Shown here one piece after another: positions 25,101-34,500 of a stretch of DNA of 64,000 bases. The DNA is taken from contig NW_026970778.1 of the NCBI RefSeq assembly GCF_963678635.1, positions 21,001 to 85,000 of the forward strand, in the 5' to 3' direction. Origin of the DNA: Symsagittifera roscoffensis (Eukaryota > Xenacoelomorpha > Acoela > Convolutidae). A program made the translations under genes and the position numbers. Numbering within the stretch: the stretch's first letter is position 1; every line of letters starts with the position of its first letter. The notes below the pieces were generated by a model, which was not told where the DNA came from, did not search any database, and saw only the letters and a list, made by a program, of their open reading frames with translations.

Positions 25101-28100
25101 ACATCATATTTTCCCTCCGAAAGTAAGGCTACCATTGCATACACAAATTTCAGTCCATCCGGGAGATATGCATATCCCGGAGACAACGCAAATACTACTC
25201 TCAACGTCACTTTGTTGAATGTTCCCTCCTTTGTCGCGTCTACCACTTCACCCATTGATTCTAGGATGTCTTTTATCGCGGGCCACACTGCGTTTTCTGC
25301 TGTTGCAGGATCTCTGAGCCTGCTCAGAAAACCTCTACTGTGTAGATGGTCATTGATGCCAGCAAACACAATCATTATCGGGTTCATCTCTGTCTGCCTC
25401 TGTACCCCTATAGCCAATGACACTGATTGCAATAGGTCTAGGTCAACTGCGGCCAGCATTATGACGTCCGGCCAAAACAAAGACTTAGAGGTGTACACGA
25501 ACTCTGAATTCGCTACTACCATGATCTTGGCCTTTCTCATTTCTGCTTTGTCGTAGGCGGCGAAGATGCTCTCATCTTTCTTTATTGCTGTCAATCCGCC
25601 ATATCTCTGGGCATCACCATCTTGGTTCACTTGTTTTGGGTATACTCTCTCCTTCACATGACTAGGTGGTGTCGTCAGTTGCCTGAATATCTTCACGTGT
25701 TGTCCAATTGGCGCTCTCGCCGTCAGGAATCTTCCTGGCCTTTCCTCACGATTCCTCTCCTCATGGTTCAATCTGACATCCTGCAACGGTCTTGCATTCA
25801 CAGGTCCCATTGTGTTATTGGAGGGCAGTCCTTCCAAGTCAGCAAATCTTAAGGCTGTCGTGGAGCTGAAATTTATGCTAGCGGCTATCAACCAGTCTAC
25901 GCCGGTTATTGAGTATAATCTGCTGACGGATAGCGTCGCTCCATTTAGCATCCTCCTTGCATCTTCGATGAAGCTTACTTTCTGCAGGTCCAGCTTCATC
26001 AGTTCTTCTTTGTATATGTGCCAGGGAGACGGCATGGGTCTAGACCATAACAATGAGCCTCTGTTCGGTCTCTCTTCTCGACTGCTACTCGTTGTCTCCG
26101 ATCTAGTGTCTGATCTGGACGTGCCTGCTACTCCTTCGTTTGGTTGGTTGACGGGTCCTATCCTTCTCCTAGGATGAATTGTCCTCCTCGTCGGTGCTTC
26201 TCCCAACCGATCCTGCACGTCAGTTCTTCGACCTGATTCGCTGGAGCTTTGTTGCCGGTAATTTATTGCGGCTGGGACTGTACCCAAACGCGTTTCCAGG
26301 TTAGGAGGCACAAAGGTAGTGATCACCGTATCATTCACCGTTCCCTCTTCCTTCAGTACTCCTGTGTCAGAGAGTTCTGCTTCTAACTCGTCCAACCGTT
26401 CTTGGAAGACTCGATTCAACCAAGCTTGTCCCTCGATTGTGTCAAAGTGGATGCCATCCGAAGTCAGTCTGGCTTGCTCCATGGCTCTCAACTCGTGTTC
26501 AATGTCCATAAGGATCATTCTTCCGGCATTTCGATTTGCTAGGTTTCTTAAGATGTTGTTCCATCTCATGACTCCCTCGTTGTGCCTTCTTCCTGATGCT
26601 GTCAGGTTTCTTGCGTTCATTGGCACCGTGCAAACGGTCAGTACCGCGCAACTGAACTTCTGCCAGAGAGTGGTGAACAAACACACCATCATTGATTCCC
26701 ACTGTGCTTCCTGCTCGTCTGATCCTTTGGAGATATCATTCGTCCCAACTAATATCATCACACTGGGTATCCTCCCGGGATTCATCAGCTCCACCATCCG
26801 GTATAATTGGGCAATTGTCGCGCCTCCAAAGGCCATCACCGTGGTGACCCATGAGGTCCTCAAATTCGTTAGCACTCGGACTAAGCTGTCTCCCAATATC
26901 AGGTGAGATGTCCCGAGTGGTGGTTGCTGCAGGTTCACAGCCGGGCTCCAGGTAGCTCGATTGAAGCAGGCTCTCGGATCTGTCTCCGGAACTCCCGTGA
27001 AATTATACTTTAATTGATTATTCTTCTGCACGTCCATTACACGAGACACTTTCTTCGCTGGCATCTTCCTTACTTTTCTCTCTGTGATCTTCGAACTCCC
27101 CCTGAGTGGCGTCACGTCACTTATCCCTTGTCTGATTATTGTCTGGGAGAGTTGTACTCTGCCCGTATCGTCAATCGTTCCATAGGGTGCAGTCACCCCG
27201 GAACCTGGTGCATTCTTGTTAGCGACCAATCGTCCAGCGGTCTCTATCAGTTTTCTCACTGTCTGTTCTACGACGGGATCACCCAAGGTGTCACTAGGAT
27301 CCGGGATTGTTACTCGGTTCGTCTCTGCTGGAAGCCGTGTCTCCGTTGTTTGACTCATTTCTCGAGGTGTCAAGAGCTCCATCGGGGACTGCCCACGAGG
27401 AATATCCCTTGCAGGTATCACTTTCTCAATGGACGTCGTCAACGCCACCTGCTCCGATCGCTCTTTGTATTCCTGCCTTAAGCGTTCGATCTCTTGACCC
27501 TGCTTTTTGTTGCAGTCTTCAAACAACTTTCTCCACATGTCCCGGTCTTCCTCCATCGCCAGCATGGTCTTCGTCATATCGTCTAACTCCTTCTTCGTAC
27601 TTCTCAACTGATCGTTCATCTCGTCCAGATCTTGTATGGTTTGGTTCGTCTGAACCTTCTGTGTTACTTTCGCCCCTTTTGGTGGCACAGCTACTCTCAG
27701 TGGTGAACCAGACGAGGTCGCCTCGCAGTTCATCTCCCGATGCATTCTCGTCAGCCCAGGTTTGGGCTTAGAGGGCATTGGCATCTCACCTGGTTGGTAA
27801 GTCCTAGAACTTCCCAACCCAGGCTCATTCGCCAAGTCACTCCCTGAGAGAGCCCCGTTTCTCCACCTCATCACTCTCATGTTCGGGCGGTCTAGTACTC
27901 CTCCCTCTCCATATGCTGCCATCAACAGGACTTCCGTGGGGCGGTCCCCACGGTTGTCGTGCCCCAAGATGTTAATCAGGGCGGTCAGCAACATGACCAC
28001 CTCTGGGTCCTCCAGAGCGAAGTCTCGTTCGATCAGCCGACGATAGATCGCATCTACCATCGGTCCTACATATGCCTCTGCCAGGTCCATCAATTCATCC

Positions 28101-28117
28101 AGGTTGAAATTGTCCAT
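19172..28117 (-). CDS. ORF2 protein, giant SGNH-hydrolase-domain protein of unknown function (2981 aa)
   Basis: The ATG at 28117 is shared by copy 1 (4537) and gives 2981 residues. Residues 1-120 are predicted helical and 155-220 look like a coiled coil. Residues 403-575 carry the SGNH/GDSL hydrolase blocks: GDS (Ser411), the block II Gly at 431-433, GTND (Asn460), and DGIHFD (Asp554, His557). An esterase or lipase-type hydrolysis is therefore expected; the substrate is unknown. Residues 865-1080 contain another alpha/beta-looking segment with AGINDHLH, possibly a degenerate second SGNH unit. Residues 1530-1800 are low-complexity and acidic. Near 2463-2485 there is a C-x4-C-x4-H-x-C-x4-C cluster that is also in the plus element. 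There is no N-terminal signal peptide and no obvious envelope layout. It lies 411 bp after pol, behind a splice acceptor. The rest resembles nothing I recognise. Confidence 0.9.
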   Translation of the reverse strand: MDNFNLDELMDLAEAYVGPMVDAIYRRLIERDFALEDPEVVMLLTALINILGHDNRGDRPTEVLLMAAYGEGGVLDRPNMRVMRWRNGALSGSDLANEPGLGSSRTYQPGEMPMPSKPKPGLTRMHREMNCEATSSGSPLRVAVPPKGAKVTQKVQTNQTIQDLDEMNDQLRSTKKELDDMTKTMLAMEEDRDMWRKLFEDCNKKQGQEIERLRQEYKERSEQVALTTSIEKVIPARDIPRGQSPMELLTPREMSQTTETRLPAETNRVTIPDPSDTLGDPVVEQTVRKLIETAGRLVANKNAPGSGVTAPYGTIDDTGRVQLSQTIIRQGISDVTPLRGSSKITERKVRKMPAKKVSRVMDVQKNNQLKYNFTGVPETDPRACFNRATWSPAVNLQQPPLGTSHLILGDSLVRVLTNLRTSWVTTVMAFGGATIAQLYRMVELMNPGRIPSVMILVGTNDISKGSDEQEAQWESMMVCLFTTLWQKFSCAVLTVCTVPMNARNLTASGRRHNEGVMRWNNILRNLANRNAGRMILMDIEHELRAMEQARLTSDGIHFDTIEGQAWLNRVFQERLDELEAELSDTGVLKEEGTVNDTVITTFVPPNLETRLGTVPAAINYRQQSSSESGRRTDVQDRLGEAPTRRTIHPRRRIGPVNQPNEGVAGTSRSDTRSETTSSSREERPNRGSLLWSRPMPSPWHIYKEELMKLDLQKVSFIEDARRMLNGATLSVSRLYSITGVDWLIAASINFSSTTALRFADLEGLPSNNTMGPVNARPLQDVRLNHEERNREERPGRFLTARAPIGQHVKIFRQLTTPPSHVKERVYPKQVNQDGDAQRYGGLTAIKKDESIFAAYDKAEMRKAKIMVVANSEFVYTSKSLFWPDVIMLAAVDLDLLQSVSLAIGVQRQTEMNPIMIVFAGINDHLHSRGFLSRLRDPATAENAVWPAIKDILESMGEVVDATKEGTFNKVTLRVVFALSPGYAYLPDGLKFVYAMVALLSEGKYDVIISAPNRMIEMENLRPLKAELPAIWSDISNAMRGFKDHALHMLVLDEVLGLELSNFSRQLKLKPGIDDDHRVITAMSNDLWFRAMEVASEDTRRKNSLETRAHLEAMVLRTKPEANQWLHLNPRVAALGADAFQQGPVMITKMYAYLLKEVNLAENAGEKTAEFVNRMCQITLETFWTQEVKGQEGFERTDSMLEGLGAGWTASFLAKVYPKVSHYLIKEFLQAVVKVSIVELIALFVTFGAENFVKGPVILLTDGMQNLRLDGLLTLIAITHGNLGGLMKLARCPEQMKERVRNLDMKKSTDSWNKIRDLRHTLIQYLLQQNRFGTGEDETIEREEDVRRHVGGMPLLTDLSLAMRIDPLALIRGVTEFVTVIYGPAVTFAFPDVKVEAYRRSVLHLNLISAVDGSTLNWCEQHALRELMSEDLLFAKISEPEMTVINFDDHFCDRMGEVERGHIEVFPKLWNLRPYDKTNGEMTRVPRLTAAYHKVREETKDWGDYKKLPEAIPEFPLIRRMLLGAVSVVQTPRLRAFETNERRVGNFSATMDPYFVGRNVAVLQYTRFAYTDQATRRRISNAATPKPEGFDEEWRRLGSAPMRMRGRTELPEASVILTSVRKEMKVAGILQTRIFLAPFGCEETKVVHGEEEDKSAGTLLIPRFQEEADDDKQGPSNSNGDKSEGDDGRGGNRQTEEPMRQDQAGGEDDRASTGGTSSLDFNIFSDLENNADTLETTEPADEGISTLEPPSAFEEMKRNLPESSSPGNTRNNDQRILMESPRRRRIEASARVPFLGTLPEEEWEVHHRDHESRTGCKLDRVAFMEEVWTVIQSYGTQSILKTGLNQPLMREVLDKLDECEGRLSELLIDSATDESEANSPIKITPQNNEGEVVYLSRTRRGTMRSKMVIDKINEMKMKLGSRVMPKRIGKTKVDSEISMKAGNSAKRKRVEEVMDLGQGDYQLSGTDRILTDIAMVPPILMAGLKSTGYKSKRSDRTLTGATLEMEILSQCGESKMRDFKPSPMNHGKGSVAGQLTPVEYNRLTVSETVSIDEPTGGYMEMLEYRNSARGHVMALEEEKAMEGYLETMLQGTTLKQKAYGTLASSDIQAETIEQLVSLPWKAVVLRYFEEEMRTTPRIHALVAVPYVRTELQLRLAWCMMGLTREEYDSEERKRSKEEKVFLMTNLKDLIVQEGAAVACAKRRDALCFIRFLIEQISVPALSTCVKMLKEGDERTKAMFLLAMLDMQQSKPMRVNMKEPEELEPMKKIDEIRRFSNKELRLTKESMGALPKSSEYCGPIKKKSYSYVSGIIGMAYNPFLSEDIRDCFFDYEQAVLLRFWTSRIVTTKSVNNPQAKLGLVLEEEVTAPSVPKSDKRVEFGLGFSDELLRTSLMAVWELMKPSWCPSPNADSILRATQDIQRELNVDCNLRDLNIIYNVMTTASKSNGEDRVELPGWGPEDWVKPGSCLAEVCGLEGHVCGSLDCVKTLEKQHKQLTVLFGNVVMKARTETELIADCHGGTDVNLVTALGFYSMFGSLESLLNLEQKHEMVTAISVEVFPGVLQTEQKYIGKWREAIETEMNIRHSEIYCRPSGARYLVGSTLAPMCKSRYPVHFVAVDVKSTRTIVDQAFSVPKCVRLARMSEKSYELLCKMFSAVPERTKEELESILGKKFMGYVSGNFSDFEKQKQRGSTVSDYNAVDENDEIHRVMMEVEPLLEASGKRNWRSIMLTHDEFPCHCLLQTWWYPKRSNLVLIWDSGELLSMGLPDSSQPITIVIVGVMMAIRWLEAHVRENNRQEAPTREQLQKLDCLKDLDLFETMCKVLNIPMEVKKIWARKRLMPWFRANMTAWLYEYAKKHMSKHGRVYSEYQLDIGAGVFKRAFVTHRNAVTTAVKRISRTSERSGNEKAEMLKEDLERNVALCLHNSFCRNRESNVDPLPCCKQRVEEQKCWRTASNSVRIVNDVLQDTETESAESASQEEEMEH

Positions 28118-28528
28118 ACTGTTCTTTCCAAGTTTGATTTGATTTCGATTTCAAGTTTTGACTCAAGTGAGCAATTAAATGATCAATCAGGATCTAGAAA
28201 AGAAATCACGAATGTCACACTTGTCAATTTCACCCTAACATACATCGTTAAAATTTTCTTAAAGACAGTTCAGATAAAAAGATATTTATCCTAAAATTTA
28301 TTAAAATCAATTGGTTTCTAAAATTTTGGAATTCGACCTAAGATTGGACAGTCCAAACTTTGGATCTATTCCCAAGATCGTCATTTAGTTGTTCATGGTC
28401 ACTAACCCCTACTTACCCATGATCTTAATAACCTAACACATAACATAACATAACATAACATAACATGACACACATATCACAAATTACATGTAACTCGGTC
28501 TTTGGCCTAACACCCTCTCGCTCATCAC
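28118..28528 (-). promoter_or_regulatory. gag-pol/ORF2 spacer with 3' splice site, copy 2
   Basis: The minus strand reads GTGATTTCTTTTCTAG/ATC with AG at 28194-28195, 77 bp before the ORF2 ATG at 28117. The spacer has diverged from copy 1 at several sites but the acceptor is unchanged. On the plus strand a TAACA-type run at 28439-28468 is longer than in copy 1. No other feature is seen. Confidence 0.5.
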
Positions 28529-31500
28529 TCAGCCTATACTTAAGTAATATTTCTTATGTAGATACACTTGTATGTTCGTATCAGAGAATATCACGTGTAC
28601 AAGCGCGTATAATTCCCGAGGATGCAGTCTTCCTCTATTTGGATCGTACACTGGAAGCGAAAGCTCCTTCACGTCCATTTCCACAAGGAAGTCCCTCAGC
28701 CTCGTCAAAGACAAGACTAGATTTTCTGGGTCCACGTGCTGCTTCTCTGTCGCCCTCGTTACCAAGAAGCATAAGTACTTTCCCGGTATCTGCGACACCG
28801 CCGGGGGTAAGGCTGCTACGCCCCCTATCCCTGGTCTTTGCTTCCAAAGGAATTCCACGTTTTTATATTCCCTCTTAAAATCTGCCGCTAGCGCCGTCCT
28901 AAAACTCATGTCTGCGGTGATAGCTACCGCACATGTTCTGTTTGTGAGTATGAAATCACTGTCTGTTAGTATTATGTTACTAGAATATTCATTTGGTAAA
29001 TTAAAATATGACTCAACTACCCTGCCTATGTCAGGTTTCTTAGGTTCTTCACCTGTTTCTGCTTCTAAGTTTCCTGTTTCTCTTGCTATTCTCAATTTTT
29101 TTATTATCAAGTTTTCAGTGTGGGCAGCCCAGGAAGGATCATCTCGTTCGGTCTTAATGTATTTAGCGCTTTCGCGATCTACGTCTTGAATCGTAACGCT
29201 GGTCTTTTCAGGGTCTGATGTCATTTCGTTCAGCCACTCTAAGACACGCAGGTTCGTCAGGTCTTGTTCATTTGACTGCTGTTGCTCATCGTCGAACTCC
29301 ACCTCGGGTTTCGACCAGTCGTCAACCCACTCATCGTTGTGGTCATCGACTATGCCAATGTCCTGTGACACTGTTATTTCCTCTAAACCCACTACTTCCT
29401 CCACTATTTTCTTTAGATCTATCCTATCCACTACAAAGTCGTCACCGTAAGGATTGTATTTCTTTCTTAGTCTCGTCCCGTCTTTCTGACGAGTCTGCAT
29501 CGTGAACGGAAGATCTGGTTCCATGTTCTTGGGAACCTCTGTCTGTTCGGATTCCTGCCAATCTTCTTCTGCGTAGGGCAAGGTTTCATCGTCCGCTTCG
29601 ATCTGTTCGTTTGGATCCAGGTCCAATGGTGTATCCGTACCTTCCTCTACGACTTCGTTTCCATCGTTCTTCTCCCTGGTGCCTTTTTCATTGACCTCAC
29701 AAGCAGGATCCATCATTAGATAATCCCCTTCTTCCATGTCTGCAGGTATACACCAGTCTTCTGTCGATGGATTGTGTGGCTTGATGTTCTCGTAGTGGGC
29801 GGCTCGGCCAGTACTCAGTCTATAAAAGCGTCCCTCTTGGTGCACCTCTGTAATCATGAAGGGTCCCCTCCACTTCTTCAGAAGCTTTTTTGTCCCTTTC
29901 GGTGGTATAACGTTCTGAAATACCCATACGTAGTCTCCCACCGAGTAAGCCTTTGCACCAGCTGCTTTCTTGTCGAATCTTTTCCTCTGCCTTGCCTGTG
30001 CCTGCTGAGTGTTTCGTCTACACAAGTCGTTCAACTCCTGTTGGCGTCTGATCACATCCCTTACGTAGACCTGTGGGGATGTTTTCTTTCCCTCATACTC
30101 TGGGTAGAAGAATGTCAAGGGTAAAGATTTCTCGTGTCCCGTCAGCATCATGTGTGGACTGACTCCAGTGGTGGAGTGTTGCGTGCTATTATAAGCTCCC
30201 ATCACCTGTGGAAGGTATCTGTCCCAATCGGTCATATACCTGGAACAGTATACTCTCAGCATCGATACTAACGTCCTATTCTGTCTTTCCACTAAGCCAT
30301 TCGTCTGAGGGTGGTATGTCGTGGAGTGAGCCTGAGCGACCTGTGACCGTCTCATAAGCTCTTTCGTAAGCTCGCCTACGAAAGCCGTTCCATTGTCCGA
30401 TTGAAACGTCATTGGACATCCGTGTCTTGCTATCCACGTATTGATCAGGTGGTCGCATGTCTCTTCCGCTGAGGCAGTTATGCAGGGCACGGCCTCTGCA
30501 TACTTCGTGAAGTGATCTATCATGACCAAGACTTGGTTGTAACCGCTGTCTGTCATGCATATCTTCTGGTGATCTATCTGCACCACCTCGTTGAATTCAG
30601 ACGATTCAATTGATTGTAAAGGAAATCGCAACTTCCTAGGATCCTTGACCTGTTGGCATGACAGACATGCTGTCACCCATTTCTCGCATGCCTTTTTCAT
30701 CCCAGGCCACTCAAAGCGCTTCAGGATCCTCTGATACACTTTGTCGATCCCTTGATGGCCCATCTGATCATGCGACCTGAATAATAGTTCTGTCTGATAG
30801 AGTTGCGGCAACACTATCGCGTTATATTTGTATAAGACCTTGTCTTCTTCTCTTCTCCTGCAAGCCACGATCCCGTCCTTGTTCAGATATAATCTCCCCT
30901 CCTTCTGCATGAAGTATTGTCTCAGGATCCTATAGCTGTCTTCTTCCAGGTCACCTTTGTCAGGTGCACCGTTTTCTATCCACCTTTTTAGGTTGCTTGT
31001 CATGCGATCATTTCTCTGCGCCCTTAGAAGGTCCGAGAGTCTGTATCTCGCCTTCAAGTACGTCTTCATGACTCTCATCTGACTGTTCAGCTCGTTGGGC
31101 TGATGTGTGTCTTCTTCCATCTTAACGCACCAAATCTTCGCCAACGGTTGTGTTTCTTGTTGAAACGGCTGAAGATCAGTCCTGACTACCTCTTTCTGCG
31201 GCAACAGGCTTATCGAACGTTTCGATACCGCTATCGTTTCTAAGTCATCCGCTGCGTTGTCAAAGACTCTTTCGCTTGGTATTAGGTAGCGATCACTGTC
31301 AGGATCCTGGTACACCTCTCTGTCCAGGTTTCTCGCCCGAGTTTCCACTAGTAGCGTGTGTATCGCCAATTCTGACAGTTCCGATCCCGAGGTCGAATCC
31401 CTGTCTGAATAGGTTTCCATTCTCGAGCTTTCTGACTTATCATCCGTCGAAGGTGTTGTGCTGGAGACTGCACGCTCCTCCAGATCATGTCCGTATTTCC

Positions 31501-34500
31501 TTCGCATCCATCTGAACTCCCCGTACAAAACTTTGTTCTCTAGGTCCTGTTTCTCATCAGGAATTTTCTCGTCTATCTCGGACTCCCCGGACAAATTCAC
31601 TTGTCCCGGGTGTTGATCTTGTGATTGCTGGTTTCTCTCCTCATCCTTCTCCCCGGACAAATAGTCTTGCAGCAGATTTTGTTCTACCTCTTCACCCTCT
31701 TTTTCCCGGTCTACAAAGGTGACGGTTTTCTTTCGCTTGCTGCTCCCCTGTTCTTTCCGTCCGTAAGAAGTACTGGTTGAAATCTCTTGGGGTATTGAGG
31801 ATACTAGTTGCTGAACTATTGTCCTACAATCCCTCTTGTTCTCCTCGTGCTGTTGTCTGGACGGCATGATCTTCACTTTCTCACTGACTGTTAGCGATGC
31901 CACTGCTGCTGTCCACTCGGGGTCATCTCTGGTCACTTCTCTTTCTAACAATCCACCCAGCATCCGCATTACTTGTGGTGTGACTTGCACCGTTTTATCC
32001 AATAATGAGAGGCTGTTTATATTCATGCGAGAGAGTTCTTGCTGGACCAGGTTCGAGCGCAGCAACAAATCTAAGGGGACTGGATCCTCCTTGGACAGGA
32101 TCTTTATCTCAGCTGCTTTCTCTACAGGTAACTCAGGATGCCCTGGAATTGGATGTCCAGACTTATCCAACCATCTCGTTAAGGGAAGCGCTTCATAAGT
32201 TTCTTTGTCCAGAAACGAGAATCCCTCCTTTACTTCCGCCTGATTGGCCTGCTTCTGCTCCAATCTTTCATAGAACTCAGTTTTCTTGCTGAGACTGTCA
32301 GCATTCTGATGTTTATCACGCATCCTATGTTCGATTATCATATGGTAGCCATCCAATCTGACTATCCATCTACCAATATAACTCTGATCCATCGAGTAGG
32401 TCTTCAACCAGGATAACGCTCTGTTGTCCACGCGTAACTTGAAGGGAGCGCTCCCCAAGTATGCACGGTACTTCTCCACGAAGGTAACTACTGCAAACAT
32501 TTCTGCTTTTGGTGCGCCATATTTCATCTCTGTGTCACTCAGGACCTTGCTGCCGTATGCAATGGGACGGAGAACTGTTCTTCCGTTCCATTCTTGCTCT
32601 TGATGCAAGATTCCTGAGATGGCCACCACCGATGCGTCCGTGTCAAGAACATACATGCCCTTTTCTGTAGGCATGCCTAGCACTGGCGCTTCGCACAGTT
32701 CCCGCTTTATGTTCTCGAAAGCAACTTGTGCTTCATCGTTCCATTCGAACTTCTTCCCTTTGTTGCGCATCAGCTTCTGCATCGGATACACTTTGTCCGC
32801 ATATCCCTTAATGAATTCTCGGTAGTAATTGGCAAACCCTAGGAAGCTCATGAGCTGTGTGTCCGTTCTCGGAGCTTTCCATGTCAACACTGCTTCCACT
32901 GCGTCCGGATCTGGCCTCACACCATGCCTGTCCACCATTCTTCCCAGGTACTTGATCGAATCCCTAAGGATTTCACATTTCGATGGTTTGCATTTCAAGC
33001 CTGCTCTTTTCATACATCCGAAGACCTCATCGAGTCGATCAATGTGATCCTCCAGGGTTGGTGTCGCTATGACTACGTCATCCACGTAGCACATCAAGAG
33101 ATTCCCGTACTTTTTGGTCACTCCTGTCAAAGCCTGAGCCATCAGCCTTTGAAAGGTTGCTGTTGCATTGCACAAGCCGAAGGGCATCCTCTTCCACTGG
33201 TACAACCCCAATTCGCACGCGAATCCGGTTTTCTCCCTGTCCTTCTTTCGCAGAGGAACCTGCCAGAAGGCAGAACCCAAGTCCAATGTGGTGAAGAACT
33301 TTGCATCACCAAGTTTGGATAGGCTCTCGTCTATTCGCGGTATCGGGTACGCATCTTTAATCGTTACCGCGTTCAAGTAACGAAAGTCGCAACAAAATCT
33401 AAGCTGCCCCCCTTTCTTTTTCGCCATTACTACTCCGCAAGCCCATGGTGATTTCGAGGGTTCTATCATGTCGTATTCAAGCAACATTTCTATTTCCGCT
33501 CGGCACGCTTCCGATTTATGTGGCGTCATTCGCCTTGCGCCTTCCCTATGGGGAACGGCACCCTCTTCTAGTTCGATTTCGTGTTCGACGAAATTACAGC
33601 AACCGATGTCCGCCTTATGTTTTGAAAATACCTCGGCGTTCCAATTTAGGAGGTCCCGCAATTTTTCAAAATCTCCCTCACCTATTTTTCCTTTTAAATG
33701 TTCTATTTCTGGCAAAACCGGTTTGTCAGAATCTAGTTCATATGACGAGGGGCGTTCCGGAAAATTCGAGCAGCTTGATAAGCCGTCGTCCGTTTCGGAT
33801 TTCATTGAAAACAATTTATGAATAGATTTTAATTCATTAATTCTCTTTAAGATTTTATCCTTATTTGCATGATAAGGACAGTCTTTCACACTATATTTCT
33901 TCAAGTTTTGTGTCTCTTCATAGTCGGTCCTCATCGGCAATGCGTAACCAAGCTTCTTTCCACGCTGGATTGAAACCGTGGTGTCCAGTGTGTTCAACAA
34001 CACACTGACACACAGTCCGTTTCGCGTTACCGAGAAGCTCCGGCCTAAAATCACCGAACTCTGACTATTTGGATTCGGTACTAAGCAAACCTGTTTGCTA
34101 TCACTTAACGAATTTAAATTTCTCATTCTAAAAATTGCTACTACAGCTTGTCCTGGTTGTAACTTTACTTTTCTATCCAAAAAAACTGGTACCTTATTTT
34201 CATCTGTTATTATCCTATTAATTGGTCTCTTAACATACTTTCGGTCCGGGTTTCTAATCCGTATTAGACCGTTGTTCAAGTCAATCATCACGTCAAAATT
34301 CCTGACAAAATCTCTGCCCAAGATGAATTGGTCGGCGTCGTCCAGATTCTCTACCACCAGGAAGCTCATCCAAAGGTTCCGTCCTCCCATGTGAAGGACC
34401 GTCACCGGTGTTCTTCCGGCTACGTAGATAGCTCCTCGATTTGCAGCGGCTAGTCGGAGATTCGTAGGAATCAACTCTTCCCGCGTGAAGCCCATTCTCT

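Noticed and set aside
19172..28117. ORF2 as a retroviral envelope gene
   Set aside because: No N-terminal signal peptide, no surface/transmembrane arrangement, and the N-terminal part carries a coiled coil and an SGNH hydrolase; only the genomic position resembles env.
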